Of a stretch of DNA of 64,000 bases, positions 1 to 9,886 are shown piece after piece (positions within the stretch are counted from its first letter, which is position 1; each line of letters begins with the position of its first letter). The position numbers and the translations under genes were made by a program. The notes below the pieces were generated by a model that ran no database searches, was not told the origin of the DNA, and worked only from the letters and a program-made list of their open reading frames with translations. The DNA comes from Phytophthora sp. 'mugwort' (taxonomy: Eukaryota; Oomycota; Peronosporomycetes; Peronosporales; Peronosporaceae), in NCBI GenBank assembly GCA_033558025.1, contig JAUCEF010000017.1:3844001-3908000 (forward strand), written 5' to 3'.

Positions 1-485
1 AGATCGTCCGTACACTTTGTCGTATTCAAGCGCACGCTCTCCTTGCCCGCATCCTTGGAAACAGGAATCAGTTCGGCCAGATCAAACTCGAAAATGGCTA
101 CATTTTTCCCATGCTCGCCTGTCGTATTAATGTGAATCTGGAAACGTTTGGCTTGGAAAAGACCCGATTTGGCCATGTAGAGCGTGCTGGAGAAGGCCAC
201 CATATCACCCCAAACGACTTCACCGGTGTCTCCGCTTCGCGAGTGCGACGACTGAATTGCCCTTGACCCATTTAATCGTCTCAATGAGCCATCATCGCCA
301 GGGTCCGCAGGTTGGTACGGCGCAGGCTTCGTGGGGATTTTCTTCTTCCGCCCCATCACGACAGCCACGAGCTCCGTGTCGTGCTTGAGTGCCAAGTTGG
401 CGTTCATGCGATGCACCACAAGCTGCACCTTGAAGCCTACGGGGGCTTTGTTCGAGCGCTGAGCAATCTGCACGAGACGGCTCAT
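1..485 (-). CDS. NT-C2 (EHBP1/EEIG1-type) domain protein, N-terminal part
   Basis: The minus strand is open from an ATG at 485-483 to the window edge, so only the first ~161 residues are seen. The protein starts MSRLVQIAQRSNKAPVGFK, followed by a beta-rich segment (VQLVVHRMNANLA, ELVAVVMGRKKK). An SxxSRSGDTGEVVWGD segment and FQIHINTTGEHGKNVAIFEFDL come next. Alternating hydrophobic strands and the VxW step before the fourth strand are what the NT-C2 family shows (lipid-binding-like C2 at the N terminus of EEIG1/EHBP1 and plant plastid-movement proteins). Those proteins link membranes to actin or endocytic adaptors. The family call is from pattern memory, not a search. No intron is needed within the visible part. 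The next three genes on this strand carry NPF motifs, which fits a trafficking neighbourhood. Confidence 0.7.
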   Translation of the reverse strand, partial: MSRLVQIAQRSNKAPVGFKVQLVVHRMNANLALKHDTELVAVVMGRKKKIPTKPAPYQPADPGDDGSLRRLNGSRAIQSSHSRSGDTGEVVWGDMVAFSSTLYMAKSGLFQAKRFQIHINTTGEHGKNVAIFEFDLAELIPVSKDAGKESVRLNTTKCTDD

Positions 486-836
486 GGTGAATAGGTACAC
501 GAGGAGCTTAAACTTCTCCCGTTGAGTTGGTACGTGTGGAAATGCTCTTGTCGTTGTCGACGTCAGTCCCAATTGGGAAGTCTGAGGCTTCGGGTGAGAC
601 GTTTGCGATGGGGGACGATGCAGTTCCTCCCGGAATAGAGGAGTGACCACGTGCTGACAAGCTTCAAGCTTGGGTTTGCGGTTGTCCTCAGAATGGTTTA
701 AATCTAGCACTATTTTGAAGAAATTGACGCATGTGTATTTCATCCTTAGCGTGAACCATGATAATAAAATACGGGATGATTTATAAATGTGATTTTTAGG
801 CTATTGGGGACGACGGAGTGGTGAGACTTGAGGAGC
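486..836. other. Intergenic, no gene seen
   Basis: This 350 bp gap lies between two minus-strand genes and should hold the promoter of the NT-C2 gene and the 3' end of the PDZ-like gene. It turns AT-rich around 700-800. No supported ORF or recognisable site was found. Confidence 0.5.
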
Positions 837-2719
837 TCAGTATGCCATGCGCTTCTTGCGCTCAATGGCGTCGTACGTGTTGGACCAAATGTTCTTGATG
901 GTCTCGTAGTCGTCACTTGCGAACTTGGCAGCTACAAAGCGCAGCGAAGGCACCGTCAGCGAGAAGTAGTGGAGATTTCCTGTCAGTGTAGGGTGAAAGT
1001 TAGTAATTGTTTAAAACTACTGCAGCATGATGAACGCACCGTAGCCCTTGTAGATCTTGCACTTAATCGGCGAGATTTTGTGGTCTCGACACAGTCGGAA
1101 GGACTGGATCTGCGTGTGCACCCCTCGCTTCTCGTACAGCGCAATCACGCACTAAATCCAACAAGACGAGACGATTTAGCTTAAAAGTTCCCGAGAAACA
1201 TGGTAAGGAACCTAATCGTTACCTCGTGGTAGGCTGCTCGTGACACGAAGAGCTGCAATACATCCATCTTGGAGCCTCCAAAGGCAAAGTACTTGGTTGT
1301 CCAGGTCGCGTTACCCGACGTAAGGTTGCCAACACTAAATGTGCCATCTGAAACACGCTCACAACGTTAGCACCAACTCCTACAACAGTAACACAGCGAT
1401 GGAAAAAACGTACTAGAAATCCTCGTAAGGACAGTGCCTTGCGTGCTGTCCTTGGTCTGGGGTCCATGTTTGAACCGCATTCGTAGCGGTCGGGGGGCTG
1501 CCTTGATCATATCCAATATGACAATATACGTCTCGTTCTCGACGCTTTTCCGATTGATTGCTACGACGGTACTGCCGATGCTCACGCTCACGCGGTCAGC
1601 AGCGCCATTCTCGACCACAAGCTTCACCACTGCAGTCTCCTTGCGTTGGTCGGTCGAGTTCCAAACGTCGACACGCTCCATAAGCACACCAAGTTTGCGG
1701 CCACTTTCAAAGCGAACATCATACTCGTCCTTGCCGCATTCTTCTGGAATCTCTCCTTGGCCAGTGGACTCGGACGGTGGGTTCGAGGTCCTGCGTTCAT
1801 TTCCACTGCCTCTTCTCGTCGAAGTCGTCTCGAAGTCGTCCAGATTGGCGAAATTCGAGTGCATGAAGGCATCATTACCCTCAAGAGAGTATGGCGTATT
1901 GTCCTCACTGTTGGTGCCAGCATTGGTGTTGACATCCCGTAGAGAGATCCGATGTTGCATAGGTTTGGCTGAAGCAGCGGCAAAGCTTTCGGACGAGAAG
2001 CCCAACTGTGATCGCTGCTCTTCTTGGGTGGGGCGCTTACCTCCAAAGCGATCATTTGAACCCGACGACGTGTTTGTTGCGGTGGCATCTTCAGGAAAAT
2101 CAAACGGTGTGCGAGGCGTGGAGCCTTTCGGGCTGAAGGGATCGAAGTCGATGATAATCGACTTGGGATCATGTGTTTGGAGCGATGGCGACGGAGTGAA
2201 CGTGGGCTCAGGAGCACGAAGTGATGCGAAATGTGGCGAGGTGGCGAACGGGTCTGCGGGTTTCATGATGTTTTTGATATTGTCGTACATGATCGGCTCG
2301 CCGCTGTACGTTGGCATAGGCATCAGCTTTGGAGGAGCTGTACTTTGGTGACTCTGCTGGAACTGCAGCTGCATTTGCTGCGGCGGCATTTGCATCTGTG
2401 GTGGCATCATCATGACGGGAGCAGGTGTTGCCATTTGCTGTTGGTACGGGCTGTAGGTCGCGAACTGCTGGTTACCTCCACTGAGGCCACCAAATACGGG
2501 AGGACCCTGTTGAGTCATGAAGTTGGCACTGTTCGGGTACATCGGTTGCTGCTGCTGAGGCATCATCGTCGCATTTCCAGGGCTGGCATTCGCGAAATTG
2601 TCGAAAGGATTGGCCATGGAAGGGTAAGCTGGTCTTGGGGCCGTAGCGAAGTTCGATGCACCATTGGACGAAGATCCAGGCTTGTGCATCGGGTCAAGCA
2701 TAGCAAACGGGTCATTCAT
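837..2719 (-). CDS. NPF/DPF-motif protein with PDZ-like and PH-like C-terminal domains
   Basis: Four exons read in frame: 2719-1414, 1347-1223, 1151-1040 and 979-837, with introns of 66, 71 and 60 bp, giving 561 residues. The N-terminal half is low complexity (Gln, Met, Pro) with DPF at residue 3 and NPF near 37. It carries MYDNIK (~144-149) and GKRPTQEEQ (~227). Residues ~332-418 (VRFESGRKLGVLMERV, then ENGAADRVSVSIGSTVVAIN) have the GLGF-like loop and GDxIxxIN-like core of a PDZ fold. The C-terminal exons (TTKYFAFGGSKMDVLQLFV, CKIYKGYGGNLHYFSLTVPS) look PH-like and end ERKKRMAY. DPF and NPF are ligands of clathrin-adaptor ears and EH domains, so an endocytic scaffold is inferred. The exon joins are strong because all three phases agree. 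Confidence 0.8.
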
Positions 2720-3502
2720 TGTTACGATGAAAAGTGTGCTGGGATCGGACGCTTGCGCAGTGACAAGAAAGCAGGAAATGAGCTTGCACTCCGAGGATCA
2801 AACTACCCAACGTCTCAGCTGCTTTTGTATATATAGCAAAGCTTCATGTTGCGACTGCGTGGCAGCGCGAGCAACGGACTCACGACGCATAATTAGAGGC
2901 AGGTCTGGACAAAACGGACGGTGATTGAAGGCAGAAAGGTGTCGATAGCAGTGATAAGAAAAATGTATTGGCAAGCATTGGAACTGTTTCCGACCATTGT
3001 AGTTTAGATCGCAATGCCACCGTATAGTGCAATCGTGTCCTTGCAATCGAGCAATGCAATATGCCGTCGGATGGAGCACAGTATTTTCCGGGACACAGTG
3101 TGAGCTGCTAGAGGATTCTCCCGAGCTTCGTCAGTATGCCAGCTCAGAATGCTAACATCGTCCAAAAACCTGTTTTGTCACCAAATACTGGCTAAGAGAA
3201 TTGGTGTCAATCTTCCAACGATACAGATCGTTGAAGGTGATATCTGCGACTCACAAGAGCGCACGCGACTTAAGCGAGTGACGGCCTATCAAGACCTGCA
3301 CTTCATGCTGGGCACGTCGACTTCAGTAAAGAGCCTATTTGTGCGACGACCTATCGTCGGAACAGATTGGATGTGATCCTGTCCGAATCGATTGTGTGGT
3401 CCTGAAGACCCATCGCTCATTTTGGGATTGTGGCCGAAGCTGTCAAGCGTTCGCTGATTAGGATGTGTCGTTTAAAAGAGACGACTACGGTTACTTATCC
3501 TG

Positions 3503-3519
3503 CGGCAGGATTCCTGCCG
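3503..3519. repeat. Perfect inverted repeat, 8-bp arms
   Basis: CGGCAGGA and TCCTGCCG are separated by a single T. TTATC upstream and GATAA downstream extend the symmetry with a 3-base bulge. It may be a transposon relic or a cruciform; no gene is attached to it. Confidence 0.6.
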
Positions 3520-3589
3520 ATAAAGATTTTATCCGCTAGATAACCCAAAATATTTGTTCCAATTAAAGTGGGTCGATAGGGATAAATGA

Positions 3590-3601
3590 TACTTCGAAGT
3601 A
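3590..3601. repeat. TACTTCGAAGTA palindrome in a cluster of related words
   Basis: A perfect 12-bp palindrome, followed within 60 bp by near copies (AGTATACTTCGTAGTACT, AAGTACTATAATACG). The same core recurs at 4800-4815 on the other side of the adjacent gene. Confidence 0.6.
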
Positions 3602-3727
3602 CTAAGTATACTTCGTAGTACTACGCAGTATGAAATAAAAGTTTCAAGTACTATAATACGTAGGAAGTAAGTTTAATCAAAGCAGATTATTCGTTAGTAT
3701 CGATAGTCACTTTGCGTCTTTGGAACT

Positions 3728-4627
3728 CTACCAGAAAATGTCATTGGCGGTCGACGGGGCGGGGTTTGCAGGAGGGTTAGTTGGCGTAGCCGCGAAGATG
3801 TCGTCGACTGGAGCCAACGGCGCATTGACAGCAACGAAATCATCAAAGGTGGGCTCACAAGTAATCGTCGAGGAAGCGGCGCCACCTGTCACCGTCTTGA
3901 GTGAAATCTTGGCGTGGCCGGTGCTGGCGAAGGCGCCTGCATTGAATCCGAGGTTCTTGCGCGCAGCCTCCTGAGTTGGTCGCTTCCCGTGAGCGAGGCG
4001 GCTAGCGAGAGCGCTGGACTTGATCCCGGAAGCGGGTGACACTGGCTGAACAGGAGCGGAAGACGGCGAGGCACCTCCACCAAGGAAGCTGAAATCTAGC
4101 TCTGCTGGGGCTTGTGGAGCACCGAACGGATTCACAGATGCAACAGCCTCGGACACTCGGACAGACTCCATCGAAACGGTGGTCGATACTTTTGAACCGC
4201 CACCGAGACCCTCCAAAAAGTCCATGGACGCATTATCGACAACCGGTCTCTTCTCGAGGAGTTTCTTGATATTGTCGTACATGGGACCTTGCTGAGGAGG
4301 AAGCTGTTGCTGACCAAATGGGTTCATTTGCTGGTTCATACCGAGTCCCATTCCAGATACAGCGGGGAATTGTCCGGACATCATACCACCGTGAGGAGGC
4401 ATCCCACCCATACTCATGGACATGCCACCAGCCATGTTCATACCCATATTCATTACCATATTGCCGTGAGGGGCAGGTATTCCCATGCCCATGCATAGTC
4501 CAATATTCATCGGCGCCACTGGAGCTGGAGGAAGTCCCACCGGAGCATGGTGAGGCTGGCTTAAAGCCTTCTCAACCGGGGTCTTCGTCGACACGATTGG
4601 ATTGAGGAAATCGAACGGGTCAGTCAT
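3728..4627 (-). CDS. Short NPF-motif protein, relative of the 837-2719 gene without the PDZ region
   Basis: Single exon, 299 residues, starting MTDPFDFLNP (compare MNDPFAMLDP in the neighbouring gene). Residues ~45-85 are a Met/Gly-rich run. NPF occurs near 102 and 166. MYDNIK is at 116-121 and GKRPTQEAARKNLGF at ~214-228, followed by AKISLKTV. The neighbour has MYDNIK, GKRPTQEEQRSQLGF and HRISLRDV in the same order, so the two share a module and look like tandem paralogues. The C terminus has DDIF and ends NDIFW, acidic-phenylalanine motifs like adaptor-binding peptides. PDZ-like and PH-like parts are absent. Function is unknown; an endocytic adaptor or ligand role is inferred from short motifs only. 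The ORF is confident because of the conserved motifs. Confidence 0.75.
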   Translation of the reverse strand: MTDPFDFLNPIVSTKTPVEKALSQPHHAPVGLPPAPVAPMNIGLCMGMGIPAPHGNMVMNMGMNMAGGMSMSMGGMPPHGGMMSGQFPAVSGMGLGMNQQMNPFGQQQLPPQQGPMYDNIKKLLEKRPVVDNASMDFLEGLGGGSKVSTTVSMESVRVSEAVASVNPFGAPQAPAELDFSFLGGGASPSSAPVQPVSPASGIKSSALASRLAHGKRPTQEAARKNLGFNAGAFASTGHAKISLKTVTGGAASSTITCEPTFDDFVAVNAPLAPVDDIFAATPTNPPANPAPSTANDIFW

Positions 4628-5117
4628 GTCGCTGCGAGTTGGTTACGCTGGTGCTTAAGAGATGGCAGATTGGAAAGTGAAAGTTTCTGTATTGATGTCC
4701 TCACGGAGCTCTAACAATAGGAACCAGATAAGTCCTGATGCTCTTAATAAGGCTGAAGAGGCCAAGCGAGTCTTCGATTCTTAGCTGCTCCTCTCGAAGA
4801 CTACTTCGAAGTAGTATTTTTGCAAATTTTCCAACCTCTTCTTTCTTTGGTTCAACGGCTGCTTCCTGGTATAAGCACGTCATAAGAACTCTACCGGTGA
4901 ACACTTCAACAATACCGTCTTATTGTTCAACAAGAACATATAATAAACTTTCATAGCGCCACCACAGGATGCCTGAGATTCACGTGAATCTCCTATTCTC
5001 GTGTCTTGATACGTCTTTGGTAGCAGCAACGCCCGTTGGGGAGGGACTAACCCGCTTGTCCGAGCACGCGGCAACGTCTATACTAATACTTCACTCGTAT
5101 GATTTACCTGGTCGCGT
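4628..5117. other. Intergenic region with palindrome
   Basis: About 490 bp between two minus-strand genes. It holds the 16-bp palindrome at 4800-4815 and probably the promoter of the short NPF gene. No supported ORF. Confidence 0.45.
4800..4815. repeat. ACTACTTCGAAGTAGT perfect palindrome
   Basis: A 16-bp perfect palindrome about 170 bp upstream of the short NPF gene. Its TACTTCGAAGTA core is the same as at 3590-3601 downstream of that gene. Confidence 0.7.
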
Positions 5118-7142
5118 TCAATCGTACTTCTCCACGAACGGCGTCTGGAAGGAAAACTTTTCGTTGTTATCCACCTCAGACGCCCTCTCTGATGCAGTGG
5201 TGGAACCACCCGTTCCTCGGTACGACTTCCGTTGTTCCGTGGGCAAGCGGATCTCCATCTCGGCCACACGCGTCATCGTCGTTGTAAGAAGCAACATGGC
5301 TTCGTTGTACTGCTTCTCCTGGTCTGCCACACGGGTCATCAGAATCTTGTTGCATTCCTCCAGCGTCGCAATACGGTGCTGCAGAACACTCACGTCAGCT
5401 GCCTGTCGGTCGCTGTCCGTAAGACTCACGGTCGTGTCACTAATTGCAGTGTTGTTACCATGAGTGCGACCTCCGCCCGCGACTCGGCTGGGCCGTGAAC
5501 CAGCCGTGTTGGTGCTGTAGCGCAGGTTCATCTGCGGGCCAGGGACGTTCGACGGACGTCCTATCATTGAATGCGTCGACTCAGCACGTGTTGTACGGGC
5601 CCCGTTAAGACGAGATCCGAGAGGGTTGCTCGAGCGGGTATTGTTATACAGCATGCTGCCGCTGGCACTAATCGTGTCATTTGCTTCAGCTACCGTTGAT
5701 GGTGCAGATACCGTCGATGGAGGCGGCAACGAAGCAGTAGTGCGCAAATTCGGACCCTTCTTATCATGAAGAGGACCTGATCCTGAAATGTGGCTGCCTG
5801 ACGCACGAGCGGCTCGGGCACCGACACCAGTAGCTCCAGACATAGTGTTCGCCGACATGGGTCCATTGCGGTGGATCCGGTAGCAGTCACCGCACACGGA
5901 GCGCTTCTTCGGATAGTTAGGTAGCATGATCTTACCAGCCACGTGCTTCTTGCACAAATACGTAAAACATCCCTTGCACTGGTACTTCTTGCGGAACATC
6001 GAAAATTTCTTGTAGCACACGCCGCACACCCCCGCGTTGTGGTCAGGCTCATATATCGGTCGCCCGTAAGAAGAGTCATCAAAGGCAGCAGGGGTCGGCG
6101 TTTGAGTGGTGTCACGAGCGCTCTTAGACCGCGCAGGGCCAAGTGCAGGCGCACCACGTGCCTGCGTAGCCAACGACGTCGGAGGTGGGGACAAAGTGTC
6201 CGTCACCAACGGCTGCGTAGGTCCCTCCGTATTGCGAGGAAGCGATACGGACTTGGAGACGTTGGACTGCGACTGCACCAACGTGCCGTCCACGAAGCTG
6301 AGCGTCGTGACCATGTTCTGGCTGTTCTCGAACGGGTTTTGCGAGGCTCCAAGGTCAAACGCCGCGCCAATCGGGTTCGACGGCGGCAACGACGCGTTCG
6401 GGCCGCTCATCGACGGTGGGTGCAGCATGCTTTCACGCAGGAGCTGGCTCTGCATCTCGATGTCGCGCTTGACATCCTCATAGTCAAAAGCCTCGTCGTC
6501 GTCCTCGCTCAGGTCCAGATAGTCCTGCTCGGCGCGTTGGAGCATTTCCATAGCTCCCTGGGGAAGCTGCATCTCCTTGGCCAGCTGAATCACCGTCTTG
6601 CCCGCAGGCGTCTCCTCCATGAGCGAACTGGGTCGTGCTTCCACCAGCAACTTGAGCGTGTCGAGGGGAGCACGCGCCTTTACTGCGATGTGGATCGGCA
6701 GGTACTGCGCATTGTTCTTGGTAATCACAGCCTCAGGGAAGGCCGCGAGCAGGGCCCGCACGGCCTTGGGCGGTGTATCATCCTCCGTGCAGGCCCAGTG
6801 CAGGGGTAGCATGCCGTGGTGGTCCTTGTGGCGCGCGAGCTGCGGCTCGGACGCCACGCGCTCGATGAGTGTGGTCCACTTGCCCATCTCGGCCAGGCGG
6901 ATACCTTCCTTGTAGTGCGGACGCGAGCTGCGGTCTACGCCTAGCGAGTCGGCACGCAGCGATCGGCGCGTAAGCTGTTCCTGCGGCTCCTTGTACAGCA
7001 GCTCAGTCGAGGGTTTGCTGCTCTTCTCGTTGTCACTGCCGCTGCTGGTGCTGCTCGTGTCTGTGACAGCGGTGGGCATCTTCTTGAGCTCGGGCGACGT
7101 CTGTGGCGAGGGCGCAGCTACAAGTTCCTCGGACATGGCCAT
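5118..7142 (-). CDS. Ankyrin-repeat and FYVE-like zinc finger protein
   Basis: The frame is open to 7265 (715 residues), but the first 41 residues are Arg-rich and lack domain features. The Met at 7142-7140 (or 7136) before SEELVAAP is preferred, giving 674 residues. Numbered in the long frame, residues ~117-245 hold ankyrin-like repeats (DHHGMLPLHWAC, NAQYLPIHIAVKARAPLDTLKLL). An acidic stretch follows (LSEDDDEAFDYEDV). Residues ~414-461 form a zinc site (CGVC, CKGC, LCKKH, CGDC) spaced as in FYVE-related fingers. The canonical RRHHCR patch is replaced by FRKKYQCKG, so PI3P binding is uncertain. Near the C terminus is a coiled coil (LQHRIATLEECNKILMTRVA). NPF occurs at ~310. Large FYVE families of this kind are known in oomycetes. 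Probably an endosome- or membrane-associated adaptor. Confidence 0.8.
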   Translation of the reverse strand: MAMSEELVAAPSPQTSPELKKMPTAVTDTSSTSSGSDNEKSSKPSTELLYKEPQEQLTRRSLRADSLGVDRSSRPHYKEGIRLAEMGKWTTLIERVASEPQLARHKDHHGMLPLHWACTEDDTPPKAVRALLAAFPEAVITKNNAQYLPIHIAVKARAPLDTLKLLVEARPSSLMEETPAGKTVIQLAKEMQLPQGAMEMLQRAEQDYLDLSEDDDEAFDYEDVKRDIEMQSQLLRESMLHPPSMSGPNASLPPSNPIGAAFDLGASQNPFENSQNMVTTLSFVDGTLVQSQSNVSKSVSLPRNTEGPTQPLVTDTLSPPPTSLATQARGAPALGPARSKSARDTTQTPTPAAFDDSSYGRPIYEPDHNAGVCGVCYKKFSMFRKKYQCKGCFTYLCKKHVAGKIMLPNYPKKRSVCGDCYRIHRNGPMSANTMSGATGVGARAARASGSHISGSGPLHDKKGPNLRTTASLPPPSTVSAPSTVAEANDTISASGSMLYNNTRSSNPLGSRLNGARTTRAESTHSMIGRPSNVPGPQMNLRYSTNTAGSRPSRVAGGGRTHGNNTAISDTTVSLTDSDRQAADVSVLQHRIATLEECNKILMTRVADQEKQYNEAMLLLTTTMTRVAEMEIRLPTEQRKSYRGTGGSTTASERASEVDNNEKFSFQTPFVEKYD

Positions 7143-8510
7143 GACTTTAACTGCTGGGAACGAAGAAGCGCTGGTTGTGGCCACAGGGCAAGGCTCGATG
7201 CGTGCCCGTACGCGCGCGGTGCGTTGTGCGCTCGTCCGGAGCGCATGGGATCGCCGCGTCCGCATGCGCGACCCGCTGCAACAATCAGACCATCAGGAGC
7301 TAGCGACCAGCTTTGACAGGGTATGCTGGATGACAGCGTCAAAGAAAGGGAATTTGTATGTGATTGCACATTTGATGTAAACATAGTGTATCAAAGGTAT
7401 TACTTAAAGAAGGATAAGGATTGCAGAGACCGGCACGTTTGTGCACTCGCCAGTCTAACCGGAGGGAAATCCAATTGGATAAAAAACCTGTCTGGACCGG
7501 ACACTTGGTGCCCATCTCCGCGACTTGCAACGGGACAACTTTCGGCCTAATGCCCCTATCCACGGTGTGTCACCCACCGCCAAGCAGTTGGCGCATTTAA
7601 GCCCATGTCCTCGCGGGTTTCCAGCTGGTGCGCCAGGAGCAAAGCTGGAGGATGGCGTGTTGCTCATAAACGAAAGGACCGACTCGAAGTCAGGGTCTCC
7701 GTTACACAACACACAATGGCCTTGCTCGGTTCCCCTCGCGTCGCCAATGGCACTCCTCGTATGACAAAGAGAGACAGTCACTTGGTCCCACCATACATCA
7801 ACTCGACCGGCGGTGAAAGTCACGCTCGACGAGCTCGTCCCTCAAGTGAACATTTGCCGAAGGTCAACGCAGCGTGGACGGTGCGTTTGCGTTTTGCCAT
7901 AGAGCTCCTAGTACTAAGTACATGTACACTCCTTAAGAGTTTACCGGTAAGATCGTGGGGCTATCCCGCCCCGCTGTCGGGCAGTATGACGAGCATGCAT
8001 TTCGCTGTCGTCGTGCCTTCATGTAAAAGGTCAGCAGCCTCTAGACCAGATATTTTATATCCTCTTCCTGAACACCATGTAGGTGGTGCTGGAGCCAGAC
8101 TGACATTGATTTCGTTTGGCTGCTGTTGCAGTCACACAATGTGCTCTCCGAGTCGTCATTGACTACTCGTCAATGGCACTCGTTAACATGCGTACTTCAA
8201 GATCAAATATCGCGAGACGAGATGGCGCAGACCTTGGCATAACTCATTCGAATCCGATGATTTGAACCAAACTGACCCTCGCCTAAATGCGGCGAGTAGC
8301 TGCCCTCCACGCAGCCAAAGCCGAAAAGTCCACACTGGATCCTGCTGGCATCACCTAGTCAACAGAAAGCTGACCAGTCTGACGTTGAGTGAGTGCATAA
8401 CATACTATCAAGATAAAATGCTCAGATCAGCTATACCGCAAATCACAAAAGATTTGGCACCCTTTCCTCCCAAACGTTATAACTCTCAGTGACCACCTTT
8501 CGTTTGAGGA
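7143..8510. other. Intergenic, no supported gene
   Basis: About 1.3 kb between divergent genes. Several ORFs of 70-185 codons exist on both strands, but none shows a domain, a start context or splice continuity I can support. The segment 7490-7830 is more GC-rich and could be decayed coding sequence; I cannot name it. Promoters of the FYVE-like gene (left) and TRM10 (right) must lie here. Confidence 0.4.
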
Positions 8511-9753
8511 ATGACACCGACTTCAGAGCCCTTACGCGATGACTCCGCCTGCGCTTCCGAGGCCGATGCAGTCGTCGCCACTGCGCCTACACGTTTACCG
8601 ATCACAATTCAACCCCCTAGACGAGAATCACTTCTGCGGGCGAAGCGTCCGGCGCGTGATCGTCAGAGGAAGGAGCGCTTCGAGTTCCTCCACTCCATGA
8701 GCGCAGGTTCGATCTGATACCATTTGAAACGGAGCGGAATACAAGCTTGATACTGGTGTGAATGTATTGTCATGGATATGCGATCAGAGGAGCGCCAGAC
8801 GTTCTTGAAACAGGAAACTGCGGACAAGGAGGGAGCTCTGCATCGTCTACAGCGAGCGGCAGCGGCGGACAGCTCCAGCCAGCGGATCGCTATTGATCTG
8901 AGCTTCGACAACATCATGAACGGCAAGGAGATCCGAAGCCTCGCCAACCAGCTCAAGCTCAGCTACGGAACGATCAAGCAGATGCATGAGCCGTTCCAAC
9001 TGCTCTTCTGCAACCCCAGTGAGCAGCTGGAGACCTCGCTCGAACGCTTTGGCGCCAGCAACTGGTACGTCCAATGGCGACGCGGTGCTGAGAGCATTGC
9101 AGAGCACTTTTCGCCGGACGAACTTGTGTATTTATCTCCCGACTCGCCGAATATATTAGATAAAATGGACTCCAAGATGATCTATGTGATTGGCGGCATC
9201 GTGGACAAGTCTCGTAAGAAGGTGAGTGAACTGCAGGAGTTCAATGTTAGGGGCTCATCGGTGCGAGTTTATCCTATTACAGGGAGCGACGCTTAACGCA
9301 GCTACCGTAGCGGGCATTACGACAGTCCGTCTACCGATTCAGGAACATATCACGCAAAGACTGGATCATATCTTGAACGTTAACACGGTTATCGACGTGC
9401 TGATCAACTTCCGAGAGCTTGGTGATTGGCCGCGAGCTTTGGAGATTGCATTACCAAAGGTACGGGTTTCCAATTAAGAAATTAGAGCTGATACGCCTCA
9501 GACGCTAACGGATGGCGATGACTCATAACAGCGCAAACGGAGCCAGGAAGGCCGCAAGGCAATTCGTCGGCGACAAAAGCAACAAATGCTCCAGAATGCT
9601 GCTGCAGGAACTCAGGCGAAGGATGTCGCTCCCAGCCAAGCCAACCAGAGCAAGACCAAGCAGCTTTTGGCCAGTCGCGACTTGATAGAAAACCCTGAAG
9701 CAGAGCTCTCTATAATGGAGGGTTTGAGTCTCTGGCTTGATGATATGCAGTGA
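8511..9753 (+). CDS. TRM10: tRNA (guanine-N1-)-methyltransferase, Trm10 family
   Basis: Four exons keep frame: 8511-8706, 8788-9221, 9283-9459, 9532-9753, with introns of 81, 61 and 72 bp; 342 residues. The Trm10 SPOUT domain spans roughly residues 75-275. Diagnostic parts are IAIDLSFDNIMNGKEIRSL, VYLSPDSPNILDK, KMIYVIGGIVDKSRKK and, after the second intron, TTVRLPIQEHI with ILNVNTVIDVLINF and DWPRALE. The family methylates N1 of purine 9 in tRNA using S-adenosylmethionine and works as a monomer. The C-terminal exon is basic and low complexity (RRRQKQQMLQ). The N-terminal exon (RAKRPARDRQRKERF) is basic, as is usual for tRNA-binding leaders. The start is the first ATG giving a continuous splice. 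It lies 3 kb from another tRNA-modifying gene (ALKBH8 type). Confidence 0.92.
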
Positions 9754-9860
9754 AAGACGGGATCGTTGCCAGCGATGATAGCGTGTTTAACAAGAATCCC
9801 AGAAATCTGTGACTTGCGTACAGGACATTATTTTGGGATAGGGTCATATATTGACTTGTA

Positions 9861-9884
9861 GAGAGAGAGAGAGAGAGAGAGAGA
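9861..9884. repeat. (GA)12 microsatellite in 5' leader
   Basis: Twelve uninterrupted GA units end two bases before the ATG at 9887. An upstream in-frame ATG at 9851 would translate the repeat as alternating Arg-Glu, so the start at 9887 is preferred. Confidence 0.9.
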
Positions 9885-9886
9885 TT

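Larger units (their letters stand above)
2720..3727. other. Intergenic spacer with short palindromes
   Basis: About 1 kb with no supported gene; the small ORFs here have no family features. The right half (3480-3700) is AT-rich and holds a perfect 8+8 hairpin and several ACTTCGAAGT-like palindromes listed separately. The left end should carry the promoter of the PDZ-like gene. Confidence 0.5.

Noticed and set aside
1434..2351. 305-codon plus-strand ORF opposite the PDZ-like gene
   Set aside because: It is the antisense shadow of a spliced gene with clear domain content and has no protein features of its own.
5943..6809. 288-codon plus-strand ORF opposite the FYVE-like gene
   Set aside because: Composition is Arg/Leu-rich, as expected of the reverse of a GC-rich coding frame; no domain, and fully inside the FYVE-like exon.
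7339..8162. ORFs of 122 and 185 codons on both strands
   Set aside because: No homology features, no splice partners and no start context; listed only as intergenic.
9851..9886. Upstream start giving an Arg-Glu repeat leader on the Cys/His protein
   Set aside because: It only translates the GA microsatellite; the Met at 9887 begins the plausible protein.
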